A stretch of DNA of 10,499 bases from the NCBI GenBank assembly GCA_934527325.1, contig CAKTAG010000031.1:1-10499 (forward strand), given 5' to 3'. The translations under genes were made by a program, and so were the position numbers. The stretch comes from an uncultured Candidatus Soleaferrea sp. GTDB lineage: Bacteria; Bacillota; Clostridia; Oscillospirales; Ruminococcaceae. Positions 1 to 5,659 of this stretch are shown here, in pieces (positions within the stretch are counted from its first letter, which is position 1; every line of letters begins with the position of its first letter). The notes under the pieces are model-generated. The model searched no databases and had not been told where the DNA came from. It was given only the letters and a program-made list of their open reading frames with translations.

Positions 1-444
1 TATATCTGCTGCTTCTTCATCATCCATACCTGCTTTTTCAAAATTTTCTAGTATTTCTTCGCATAGTTTATTTTTTTCTATATCTGCCTTTTTAAGTTCT
101 TTATTTAACTCTTCGTGTTGTTCCTTTGCTTCTTTTTCTATTATTTTACATGATATAGTTGTTGCATTATAGCGCACTATGTTAATGATTTCAGTTATTC
201 CATCTATTACTTTTTGCTTTGTTTCTAGTATTTCTTTTTCTAGTTGTTCAAGTTCATCCTCCCTTAATTTCCCCAAAACATCTTTTTTACTTGTGTTTGT
301 TGCATTGTTTTGCGAAATTCCAAGCGAACTACCAAAACTACTCTTAGCAACTGGAGCTGTATTTACAGCCATTGCTGGCATACAACTACCTACACTTATT
401 GCACCTGCTAAAGTTAAGCTTACAATTTTTTGTTTGTGCATCAT
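1..444 (-). CDS. Secreted helical/coiled-coil protein, gene 1 of tandem array (partial, 3' end outside window)
   Basis: The first 148 codons are visible, from tandem ATG codons at 444-439 to the window edge. The first ATG is preceded by AAAGGT with an 8-nt gap. The N-terminus MMHKQKIVSLTLAGAISVGS is a signal peptide: short basic n-region, hydrophobic core, then CMPAMA. Cleavage by signal peptidase I after AMA (residue 26) is most likely, but VGSC at 18-21 also resembles a lipobox. The start of the mature region (TAPVAKSS) resembles that of the two neighbouring genes. After that it diverges: a Ser/Asn-rich linker, then charged helix from about residue 60 (ELEQLEKEILETKQK, EKEAKEQHEELNKELKKAD), with only two mature cysteines visible. 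It is clearly the same array by promoter and signal peptide, but the body is not alignable by eye with genes 2 and 3. The function is unknown. It is probably exported and cell-surface or extracellular. Confidence 0.8.
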   Translation of the reverse strand, partial: MMHKQKIVSLTLAGAISVGSCMPAMAVNTAPVAKSSFGSSLGISQNNATNTSKKDVLGKLREDELEQLEKEILETKQKVIDGITEIINIVRYNATTISCKIIEKEAKEQHEELNKELKKADIEKNKLCEEILENFEKAGMDDEEAADI

Positions 445-503
445 TAATATTTACCTTTCTTACATTGAATTAATTGAATGTATAACTAATACATCATTTT
501 TTA

Positions 504-532
504 ATTATATATTATATTTACAAAAAAATCAA
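504..532 (-). promoter_or_regulatory. SigA-type promoter of array gene 1
   Basis: On the minus strand, -35 TTGATT (532-527) and -10 TATAAT (509-504) are separated by exactly 17 nt. Transcription would start near 497, giving an untranslated leader of about 50 nt before the ATG at 444. The same elements with the same spacing occur upstream of genes 2 and 3. Confidence 0.8.
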
Positions 533-630
533 CAATATTTTTACATCAAATATAAATTCTATGTTTTCAACAACAATTATTCACTATTTGCTAAATATTA
601 TGTACATAATAACCAACAGCATTATTTACC

Positions 631-686
631 AAAAATAAAAAAGGCTATAAGCAACCCTATTTTAAAAACCAGGTTTGCTATAGCCC
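631..686 (-). terminator. Rho-independent terminator of array gene 2
   Basis: Read on the minus strand, the stem GGCTATAGCAAACC (685-672) pairs with GGTTGCTTATAGCC (656-643), with one small bulge per arm and a 15-nt loop. A U-rich tract follows (642-631, TTTTTTATTTTT). It begins about 20 nt after the stop codon at 704-706. The same stem occurs after gene 3. Confidence 0.85.
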
Positions 687-703
687 TTTAATTCAGTTAT
701 TTA

Positions 704-1711
704 TTATTCTATTTCTGCTGCTTGTGCTGCTCTAGCCGCTTCTACTGCTAATGCTTCATCTAATGCTTCTTGTGCCTCTTCTCTTGCTATCCATGCTGCA
801 TCTTCTGCCAATTTTTCTTTTGAACATTTTAATTCTGCTTTATCATGTGCTTTACTTCTCTCTATCCTAAACTTCTCTTCTTCTGTTTCTAATGTTATTT
901 TTGCTTTTTCATAAATTTCTTTTGCTGATTTACATGCTATAATACATCTTTTCCATTCTCCGCGTTTTGCTTCTTCAAATACTTGTTTTCTTACCTCTAC
1001 CTCTTTTTCTGCCTCTTCATATGCTCGCTCTAATTTCCGTTCCTCTTTTATTAAAACTCCTTCTAATACTTCATATTTTTTCATGCACTCTGCTTTTGCT
1101 TGTTCGCATTTTCTTTCTGCTTCTTCACGTGCACTACCTTTTGCTGTATCAAGTACATTTTGTGCTTCTTTGAATTCTTTTACTGCTCTTTCATGTGCTG
1201 CCTTTGCTGCTTTTGCTTCTACTACACGTCCCTCTGGATCTCCCCAATATCGATCATATTTCATTTCATCACGTTTTTTTCTTGCTTGTTCACATCTTCT
1301 TTCTGCTGCTTCTAATGCTTTTTCTTCTTGTTCGCATCTTGGATATAAACCATTATCGTAGTTCTTCTCTGCTTCTTCACATTCCGCTTCCATTTTTTCC
1401 CATGTTTTTTTTGCTTCTTCACATTTTATTTCTGCTGCGTTTAACGCTGCCCTTTTTATTTCACATTTTTCATCTGCTTCTTTATGTGCTCTATCTAGTG
1501 CTTCATTACATGCATCTGCTGCTTCACGATATGCTTTTTTTGCCTCTTCATATTTTGCTTTTAAAGCTGCAATGTTACCTTCTTCACTTGTTTGTGCACT
1601 ACTTTGAGCAACTGGTGCACCATTTGCTTGCATAGCCATTGCTGGCATACAACTACCTACACTTATTGCACCCATTAAAGTTAAGCTTACAATTTTTTGT
1701 TTATTCATCAT
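704..1711 (-). CDS. Secreted cysteine-rich helical/coiled-coil protein, gene 2 of tandem array
   Basis: A 335-residue protein of unrecognised family. Its start is the first of two tandem ATGs, 8 nt after AGAGGT. Residues 1-26 are a signal peptide (MMNKQKIVSLTLMGAISVGS, then CMPAMA). Signal peptidase I cleavage after AMA is preferred, though VGSC could serve as a lipobox. A short linker (about 27-45) leads to continuous Ala/Glu/Lys/Arg-rich helix to the C-terminus. Breaks occur at NGLYPR (120-125) and at RYWGDPEGRV (154-163), which may be a turn between two helical halves. Eleven cysteines follow the signal peptide; those at 68, 83, 97, 111, 126 and 140 sit every 14-15 residues in motifs like (E/R)(K/R)CE(E/Q). 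The others are 202, 209, 256, 260 and 296. There is no LPXTG motif and no C-terminal membrane segment. It is a paralog of gene 3 over its whole length. A structural or surface role is inference; similarity to other coiled coils may be compositional only. Confidence 0.9.
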   Translation of the reverse strand: MMNKQKIVSLTLMGAISVGSCMPAMAMQANGAPVAQSSAQTSEEGNIAALKAKYEEAKKAYREAADACNEALDRAHKEADEKCEIKRAALNAAEIKCEEAKKTWEKMEAECEEAEKNYDNGLYPRCEQEEKALEAAERRCEQARKKRDEMKYDRYWGDPEGRVVEAKAAKAAHERAVKEFKEAQNVLDTAKGSAREEAERKCEQAKAECMKKYEVLEGVLIKEERKLERAYEEAEKEVEVRKQVFEEAKRGEWKRCIIACKSAKEIYEKAKITLETEEEKFRIERSKAHDKAELKCSKEKLAEDAAWIAREEAQEALDEALAVEAARAAQAAEIE

Positions 1712-1764
1712 TAGTATTTACCTCTTTCATATTTGATTAATAAATAGCTATATGCTATGTTTTA

Positions 1765-1793
1765 ATTATATATTATATTTACAAAAAAATCAA
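1765..1793 (-). promoter_or_regulatory. SigA-type promoter of array gene 2
   Basis: On the minus strand, -35 TTGATT (1793-1788), a 17-nt spacer and -10 TATAAT (1770-1765). The predicted transcription start near 1758 gives a leader of about 47 nt. The arrangement is the same as for genes 1 and 3. Confidence 0.8.
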
Positions 1794-1890
1794 CAATATT
1801 TTTACATCAAACATAAATTATATATTTCAAACAACAGTTATTCACTATTTGCTAAATATTATGATATATTAACCAACAGCATTATTTGCT

Positions 1891-1942
1891 AAAAACAAAA
1901 GGCTATAAGCAACCCGATTTTTTAACAAGGTTTGCTATAGCC
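1891..1942 (-). terminator. Rho-independent terminator of array gene 3
   Basis: On the minus strand, GGCTATAGCAAACC (1942-1929) pairs with GGTTGCTTATAGCC (1914-1901) around a 14-nt loop. TTTTGTTTTT (1900-1891) follows. The stem sequence is identical to the gene 2 terminator, while the loop differs. Confidence 0.85.
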
Positions 1943-1950
1943 CATTTAAC

Positions 1951-2895
1951 TTAGTTATATATTAGTTCTCTTTCTGCAGTTGCTTCACTTAATGCTGCTT
2001 GTGCTTCCTTATATGTTTTTTCTGCTTCTTGATATGCCAATCTTTTTTCTTCACATTTTTTGTCAGCTTCATCATATGCTTTTTTTTCTGTTTTTCCTAT
2101 TGCTCGCTCTGCTGCATCACGTGCTGCTTTTGCTGCTTCATATTTTTCAAATACTCTGTTTTTTGCTTCTTCAAATGCTCTTTCTGCGTCACTTAATGCT
2201 CCTTCTGCAAAATCATATTCTCGCTCTACTGCTTGGTATTCTTTTTCTAAAATTCCTTTAAATACTTCAAATGCTTCTCTGCACTCTGCTTCTGCTTGTT
2301 CACATTTTCTCTTTGCTTCTTCTTCACCTGCACTGCCCTTTGCTGCATTAAGTATTTTTTCTGCTTCTTCTAATGCTATTACTTTTTTTATATGTTCTGC
2401 TTTTGCTGTTTTCGCTTTTTCTACATGTCCATCTGGGTCTCCCCAAAATACGTCATATCTCATTTCATCAAGTTTTATCTTTATTTTTTCTAATGTTTCT
2501 TTTGCTGCTTCTAATGCTTCTTTTTCTTGTTCACATCCTTCGTATACACCTTTCTCATAATTATCTGTTGCTATTTCATATGCTTCTTTTGCATTTTTTA
2601 ATTCTATTTCTGCTGCTGCTAATGCTGCTTTTTTTGCTAGTTCACATTTTCTTTCTGCTTCTTCACGTGCTTCAACAAACACGCTAGCAAACAAATTTGA
2701 CGCTTGATGATATGCTTTTCTTGCCTCTTCATATCTTGCTTTTAAAGTTGCAATGTTACCTTCTTCACTTTTATTTTGTGAACTACTTCCACCAACTGGT
2801 GCATCACTTGCTTGCATAGCCATTGCCGGCATACAACTACCTAAACTTATTGCACCCATTAAAGTTAAACTTATAATTTTTTGTTTGTTCATCAT
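1951..2895 (-). CDS. Secreted helical/coiled-coil protein, gene 3 of tandem array
   Basis: A 314-residue paralog of gene 2. The start is the first of two tandem ATGs, 8 nt after AAGGGGT. The signal peptide (MMNKQKIISLTLMGAISLGS, then CMPAMA) is almost identical to that of gene 2. The linker ends in SEEGNIA, also shared. The helical body keeps the same landmarks: NYEKGVYEGC (112-121), DEMRYDVFWGDPDG (143-156), LNAAKGSA (182-189), and KRKCEQAEAECREA with cysteines 198 and 205. Mature cysteines are at 84, 121, 198, 205 and 281. All five have counterparts in gene 2, but the additional gene 2 cysteines are missing. The C-terminus is ELIYN instead of EIE, consistent with a small indel at the stop codon. 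There is no sorting signal or C-terminal membrane helix. It is probably exported; function unknown. It is separated from gene 2 by its own terminator and the gene 2 promoter, so the array genes are independently transcribed. Confidence 0.9.
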   Translation of the reverse strand: MMNKQKIISLTLMGAISLGSCMPAMAMQASDAPVGGSSSQNKSEEGNIATLKARYEEARKAYHQASNLFASVFVEAREEAERKCELAKKAALAAAEIELKNAKEAYEIATDNYEKGVYEGCEQEKEALEAAKETLEKIKIKLDEMRYDVFWGDPDGHVEKAKTAKAEHIKKVIALEEAEKILNAAKGSAGEEEAKRKCEQAEAECREAFEVFKGILEKEYQAVEREYDFAEGALSDAERAFEEAKNRVFEKYEAAKAARDAAERAIGKTEKKAYDEADKKCEEKRLAYQEAEKTYKEAQAALSEATAERELIYN

Positions 2896-3063
2896 TAGCT
2901 TTACCCCTTTTACATTTAATCATTTGAATGTATAATCAATACATCATTTTTCAATTATACATTACATCTACAAAAAAATCAACAATATTTTTACATTAAG
3001 TATAAATTTTGTGTTTTAAACAATATTTATTCACTATTTACTAAATATTATGATATATTAACT
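2896..3063 (-). repeat. Array upstream module, copy C (truncated)
   Basis: This is the upstream block of gene 3: leader, promoter and conserved upstream DNA. It matches copies A and B up to about 3063 (GATATATTAAC) and then diverges abruptly. No terminator hairpin is present, as expected if this is the outer end of the array where no further array gene precedes. Confidence 0.7.
2954..2982 (-). promoter_or_regulatory. SigA-type promoter of array gene 3
   Basis: On the minus strand, -35 TTGATT (2982-2977), a 17-nt spacer and -10 TATAAT (2959-2954). The spacer carries substitutions relative to genes 1 and 2, but both hexamers are unchanged. The predicted leader is about 50 nt. Confidence 0.8.
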
Positions 3064-3129
3064 AAATATACTCATTCCATTAGTTACCTATTATTAAATA
3101 ATGTTTTGTAAATTTTAAGTTTTAAGGAC

Positions 3130-3158
3130 TTGAATTATTGGTTGAATTATGTTATTAT
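3130..3158 (+). promoter_or_regulatory. Probable rplS promoter
   Basis: TTGAAT (3130-3135), a 17-nt spacer and TATTAT (3153-3158) form a plausible SigA promoter. It points away from the array promoter in the same 411-base gene-free region (2896-3306). It predicts a leader of roughly 140 nt before rplS. The surrounding DNA is very AT-rich, so other -10-like sites exist and this choice is tentative. Confidence 0.4.
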
Positions 3159-3240
3159 AAAAACGTAGTTAAAGTATAAAACTTTTATTGCTTTATATTA
3201 TTGCAATATCAATTAAGTTGAATTTAACAGTTTTATTTTT

Positions 3241-3286
3241 TCAAACAGTCCGCTGTAGTTCATATCTCTTATACATGAATGTTTGA
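3241..3286 (+). ncRNA. Structured rplS leader (candidate L19 leader element)
   Basis: Immediately before the rplS ribosome binding site, TCAAACA (3241-3247) can pair with TGTTTGA (3280-3286). Inside it, TTCAT (3259-3263) pairs with ATGAA (3275-3279), stacking directly on the outer helix at the 3' side. The unpaired 5' segment contains ACAG-TCCG-CTGT, which could form a competing tetraloop hairpin. Firmicutes are known to have ribosomal-protein leaders upstream of rplS (the L19 leader family), thought to let L19 control its own synthesis. The position fits, but I have not matched the family consensus. A weaker stem, ATTGC/GCAAT, lies upstream at 3187-3207. Confidence 0.45.
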
Positions 3287-3290
3287 TTTT

Positions 3291-3297
3291 AGGGAGG
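3291..3297 (+). promoter_or_regulatory. rplS ribosome binding site
   Basis: AGGGAGG lies 9 nt before the ATG at 3307 and fixes that start. An in-frame TTG at 3283 lies upstream of the site, inside the predicted leader stem, so it is not the start. Confidence 0.9.
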
Positions 3298-3306
3298 AAA
3301 TATAAA

Positions 3307-3651
3307 ATGGATGCTTTATTACAAGTTACTCAAGATATTTTAAAAAAAGAGATTCCTGCTTTTAACATTGGTGATACAGTAAAAGTACATGTTAAAATTA
3401 AGGAAGGTGAAAGGGAACGAATTCAAACCTTTGAAGGTACAGTTATTGCAAAAAAACATGGTGGCATTTCCGAAACATTCACTGTAAGGCGTGTTTCTTA
3501 CGGAGTTGGTGTTGAAAGAATTTTCCCTTTACATTCGCCAAAAGTAGATAAAATTGAAGTAATTAGGTTAGGTAAAGTTAGAAGAGCTAAACTATATTAC
3601 CTACGCAATAGAATTGGTAAAGCTGCTAAAGTTAAAGAAAAAATAAAATAA
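3307..3651 (+). CDS. rplS: 50S ribosomal protein L19
   Basis: A 114-residue protein, the usual length for bacterial L19, which sits at the 30S-50S interface of the ribosome. Diagnostic stretches are FEGTVIA (42-48), the family core ISETFTVRRVSYGVGVERIF (54-73) followed by PLHSP, and the basic tail RRAKLYYLRNRIGKAAK (92-108). It appears complete with no unusual residues. In most Firmicutes rplS follows rimM and trmD; here it follows the divergent coiled-coil array instead and has its own leader. A strong terminator 9-40 nt after the stop makes it probably monocistronic, with only read-through into aspS. Confidence 0.98.
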   Translation: MDALLQVTQDILKKEIPAFNIGDTVKVHVKIKEGERERIQTFEGTVIAKKHGGISETFTVRRVSYGVGVERIFPLHSPKVDKIEVIRLGKVRRAKLYYLRNRIGKAAKVKEKIK

Positions 3652-3656
3652 ACTTT

Positions 3657-3692
3657 AAAAATAAGGCCGGCCGTTTTGGCCGGCTTATTTTT
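3657..3692 (+). terminator. Rho-independent terminator after rplS
   Basis: GCCGGCC (3666-3672) pairs with GGCCGGC (3678-3684) around the loop GTTTT. The stem extends into AATAA/TTATT with one bulged G, and then T5 (3688-3692). The GC-only core contrasts sharply with the AT-rich surroundings. The flanking A and T runs make it potentially active on both strands. Confidence 0.92.
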
Positions 3693-3754
3693 AAATATTC
3701 TAAAAGTTAATATATTTTTTATAAATTTAAACTTAAAACAAGAGGTAGCAAATA

Positions 3755-5527
3755 ATGGTAAATAATTTAAAACGAACACATTATTGTAATGAAATATCTA
3801 AAAAATTATTGGGCAAAGTTGTTACTATATGCGGATTTGTTCAAAAAGTTAGAAATTTAGGTAATTTAATATTTATAGATATTAGAGACAGAAGTGGCTT
3901 TGTTCAGCTAGCTTTTAATAATAACAGTGATAAAAAAATATTACAGTTAGCTCAACAAGTTAAAGCAGAATTTGTTGTAGCTGCTAAAGGTGAAGTCACA
4001 ACACGTTCTTCTATAAATACCACAATCGAAAATGGCGACATTGAAATATATGTAACAGAGTTTGCAATACTTTCTAAAGCAAAAACACCTCCATTTGAAA
4101 TTTCTAACAACACTAATGTTAACGAAGAACTTCGGCTTAAATACAGATATTTAGATCTAAGGCGGCCAGAATTTCAAAACACATTAAAAATTAGGCACAA
4201 CATAGTTAAAGCAGCCAGAGATTATTATGACGAGCACGGATTTTTAGAGATAGAAACACCTGTACTAATAAAATCTACACCAGAAGGCGCAAGAGATTAC
4301 CTTGTACCTTCTAGAGTACATAATGGATGTTTTTTTGCTTTACCACAATCTCCACAATTATATAAACAAATTTTAATGGTTGCTGGGTACGATAGATATA
4401 TGCAAGTTGCACGTTGTTTTAGAGATGAAGATTTACGTGCTGATAGGCAACCTGAATTTACTCAAATAGATATGGAAATGTCTTTTGTAGATGAAGATGA
4501 CGTTATGGCCATTAACGAAGGGTTTATTAAATTTTTATTTAAAAAAATAATGAATTTAGATATCCCTACGCCATTTAAACGGCTACCTTACAACGAGGCC
4601 ATGGCTAGGTTTGGTAGCGACAAGCCTGATATGCGGTTTGGCATGGAATTAGTAGACATCTCTGATATTTTGCAACAATGTGAGTTTAAAGTGTTTTATT
4701 CTGCAATAAAAGCAGGCGGCAGTGTTAGAGCTATAAATGTAAAAAATAGCGCAGATATTTTAACTAGAAAAGAAATTGATAAATTAGTTGAAGTAGTTAA
4801 AAGGTACAAAGCTAAAGGGTTGGCATTTTCTAGGTTTATAGACGGCAATGTAACTTCTAGTTTTGAAAAATATTTAAACACAGATGAGGTTAAAAACATA
4901 CATAAAAAAATGAACTTTGAAAACAATGACGTAATTTTAATTGTTGCAGATTTGGATAACGATATTGTTTTTAACAGTCTTGGTAACCTTAGATGCGATT
5001 TAGCTAAACGTTTAAATTTAATACCTAAAAATGAATTTAATTTTTTATGGGTTACCGATTTTCCATTATTTGAATATAACAAAGATGAAAATAGATATGA
5101 ACCTAAACATCATCCATTTACTTCACCTAAATTGAACCAAATTAATAAACTAGATAGCGATTTAGGAAATGTAAAAGCATGTGCATACGACATGATTTTA
5201 AATGGTTGTGAAGTTGGTGGTGGTTCCATAAGAATACACGACCAACAATTACAACAAAAAATCTTTGATATAATAGGGCTTAGCAAAGAAGTAGCAAACG
5301 AAAGATTTGGATTTTTACTAGAAGCTTTTCAATATGGTGTACCTCCTCACGGAGGAATGGCTTACGGCCTAGATAGGCTTGTTATGTTAATGTTAAATAA
5401 AGACTCTATACGTGATGTTATTGCTTTTCCAAAAGTTCAAAATTCAAGTGAATTAATGACTAAATGCCCTTCTTATGTAGATAAAACTTGCTTAGAAGAA
5501 CTAGGCTTAAGTATTTTAAAAGGTTAA
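3755..5527 (+). CDS. aspS: Aspartyl-tRNA synthetase
   Basis: A 590-residue class IIb aminoacyl-tRNA synthetase that charges tRNA-Asp with aspartate using ATP in the cytosol. The ATG is 8 nt after AGAGGT. The N-terminal OB-fold anticodon-binding domain spans about 1-105 (GFVQKVRNLGNLIFIDIRDR). The linker contains YRYLDLRR (130-137). Motif 1 is FLEIETPVL (163-171). The QSPQ loop is at 198-201. Motif 2 is RCFRDEDLRADRQPEFTQID (220-239). The bacterial-type insertion (GAD domain) lies in the middle, followed by HHPFTSPK. Motif 3 is GMAYGLDRLVML, around 535-546. The tail IRDVIAFPKVQNSSELM is typical of bacterial AspRS. It is complete. Whether it also charges tRNA-Asn cannot be judged from the sequence alone. 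No T-box fits in the 62 nt between the rplS terminator and the start. hisS, its frequent neighbour in clostridia, is absent. Confidence 0.98.
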   Translation: MVNNLKRTHYCNEISKKLLGKVVTICGFVQKVRNLGNLIFIDIRDRSGFVQLAFNNNSDKKILQLAQQVKAEFVVAAKGEVTTRSSINTTIENGDIEIYVTEFAILSKAKTPPFEISNNTNVNEELRLKYRYLDLRRPEFQNTLKIRHNIVKAARDYYDEHGFLEIETPVLIKSTPEGARDYLVPSRVHNGCFFALPQSPQLYKQILMVAGYDRYMQVARCFRDEDLRADRQPEFTQIDMEMSFVDEDDVMAINEGFIKFLFKKIMNLDIPTPFKRLPYNEAMARFGSDKPDMRFGMELVDISDILQQCEFKVFYSAIKAGGSVRAINVKNSADILTRKEIDKLVEVVKRYKAKGLAFSRFIDGNVTSSFEKYLNTDEVKNIHKKMNFENNDVILIVADLDNDIVFNSLGNLRCDLAKRLNLIPKNEFNFLWVTDFPLFEYNKDENRYEPKHHPFTSPKLNQINKLDSDLGNVKACAYDMILNGCEVGGGSIRIHDQQLQQKIFDIIGLSKEVANERFGFLLEAFQYGVPPHGGMAYGLDRLVMLMLNKDSIRDVIAFPKVQNSSELMTKCPSYVDKTCLEELGLSILKG

Positions 5528-5560
5528 CATTATAATTTAATTGCTAAACAAATATGTTAC

Positions 5561-5600
5561 TGTAACTTTATTATTAACCTCAAAAAATCAACAAGTTACA
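5561..5600. repeat. Inverted repeat between aspS and dnaX
   Basis: TGTAACTT (5561-5568) and AAGTTACA (5593-5600) are a perfect 8-bp inverted repeat with a 24-nt loop. They are flanked by two direct copies of ATATGTTA (5552-5559 and 5601-5608). No U-tract follows, so it is not a standard terminator. Its role, if any, is unknown. Confidence 0.35.
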
Positions 5601-5647
5601 ATATGTTAAGCAAATTAAATTTTAGGCTTTTTTATTTTAGCATTAAA

Positions 5648-5653
5648 AGAGGT
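5648..5653 (+). promoter_or_regulatory. dnaX ribosome binding site
   Basis: AGAGGT, preceded by an A-run, lies 6 nt before the ATG at 5660. It decides against the in-frame upstream ATG at 5603, which has no such site. Confidence 0.85.
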
Positions 5654-5659
5654 AAAATT

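Larger units (their letters stand above)
445..686 (-). repeat. Array intergenic module, copy A
   Basis: This is the spacer between genes 2 and 1: the terminator of gene 2, about 100 nt of conserved upstream DNA, the promoter and the leader of gene 1. It aligns along its length with copy B (1712-1942). Positions 499-550 are identical to 1760-1811 (52 bp). Near the leader it is closer to copy C: TTGAATGTATAA and following bases at 474-500 match 2924-2950 with two differences, whereas copy B differs there. Confidence 0.8.
1712..1942 (-). repeat. Array intergenic module, copy B
   Basis: This is the spacer between genes 3 and 2, with the same order as copy A: terminator of the preceding gene, conserved upstream block, promoter, leader. 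Upstream of the promoter it is nearly identical to copy A, including a 52-bp exact match (1760-1811 against 499-550). The leader segment at about 1741-1760 differs from copies A and C and contains TAGC-TATAT-GCTA, a small hairpin. Confidence 0.8.

Noticed and set aside
179..691. 170-codon plus-strand open frame
   Set aside because: It crosses the gene 1 start, the gene 1 promoter and the gene 2 terminator on the opposite strand. Its sequence is biased by the complement and it has no ribosome binding site.
967..1635. Leu/Phe/Cys-rich open frames on the plus strand opposite genes 2 and 3 (also 1980-2687)
   Set aside because: They are the complement of GAA/GCA/AAA-rich codons of the coiled-coil genes. 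They have no ribosome binding sites and are uniformly low-complexity, so they are shadows.
445..3063. CRISPR-like or mobile-element interpretation of the repeated blocks
   Set aside because: The repeats are three long promoter/terminator modules spaced by genes. There are no short regular repeats with spacers, no transposase, and no terminal inverted repeats with target duplications.
3283..3306. Upstream TTG start for rplS
   Set aside because: It lies before the strong AGGGAGG site and inside the predicted leader stem; the ATG at 3307 gives the standard L19 length.
3693..3754. T-box riboswitch controlling aspS
   Set aside because: Only 62 nt separate the rplS terminator from the aspS start, too short for a T-box, and no T-box core sequence is seen.
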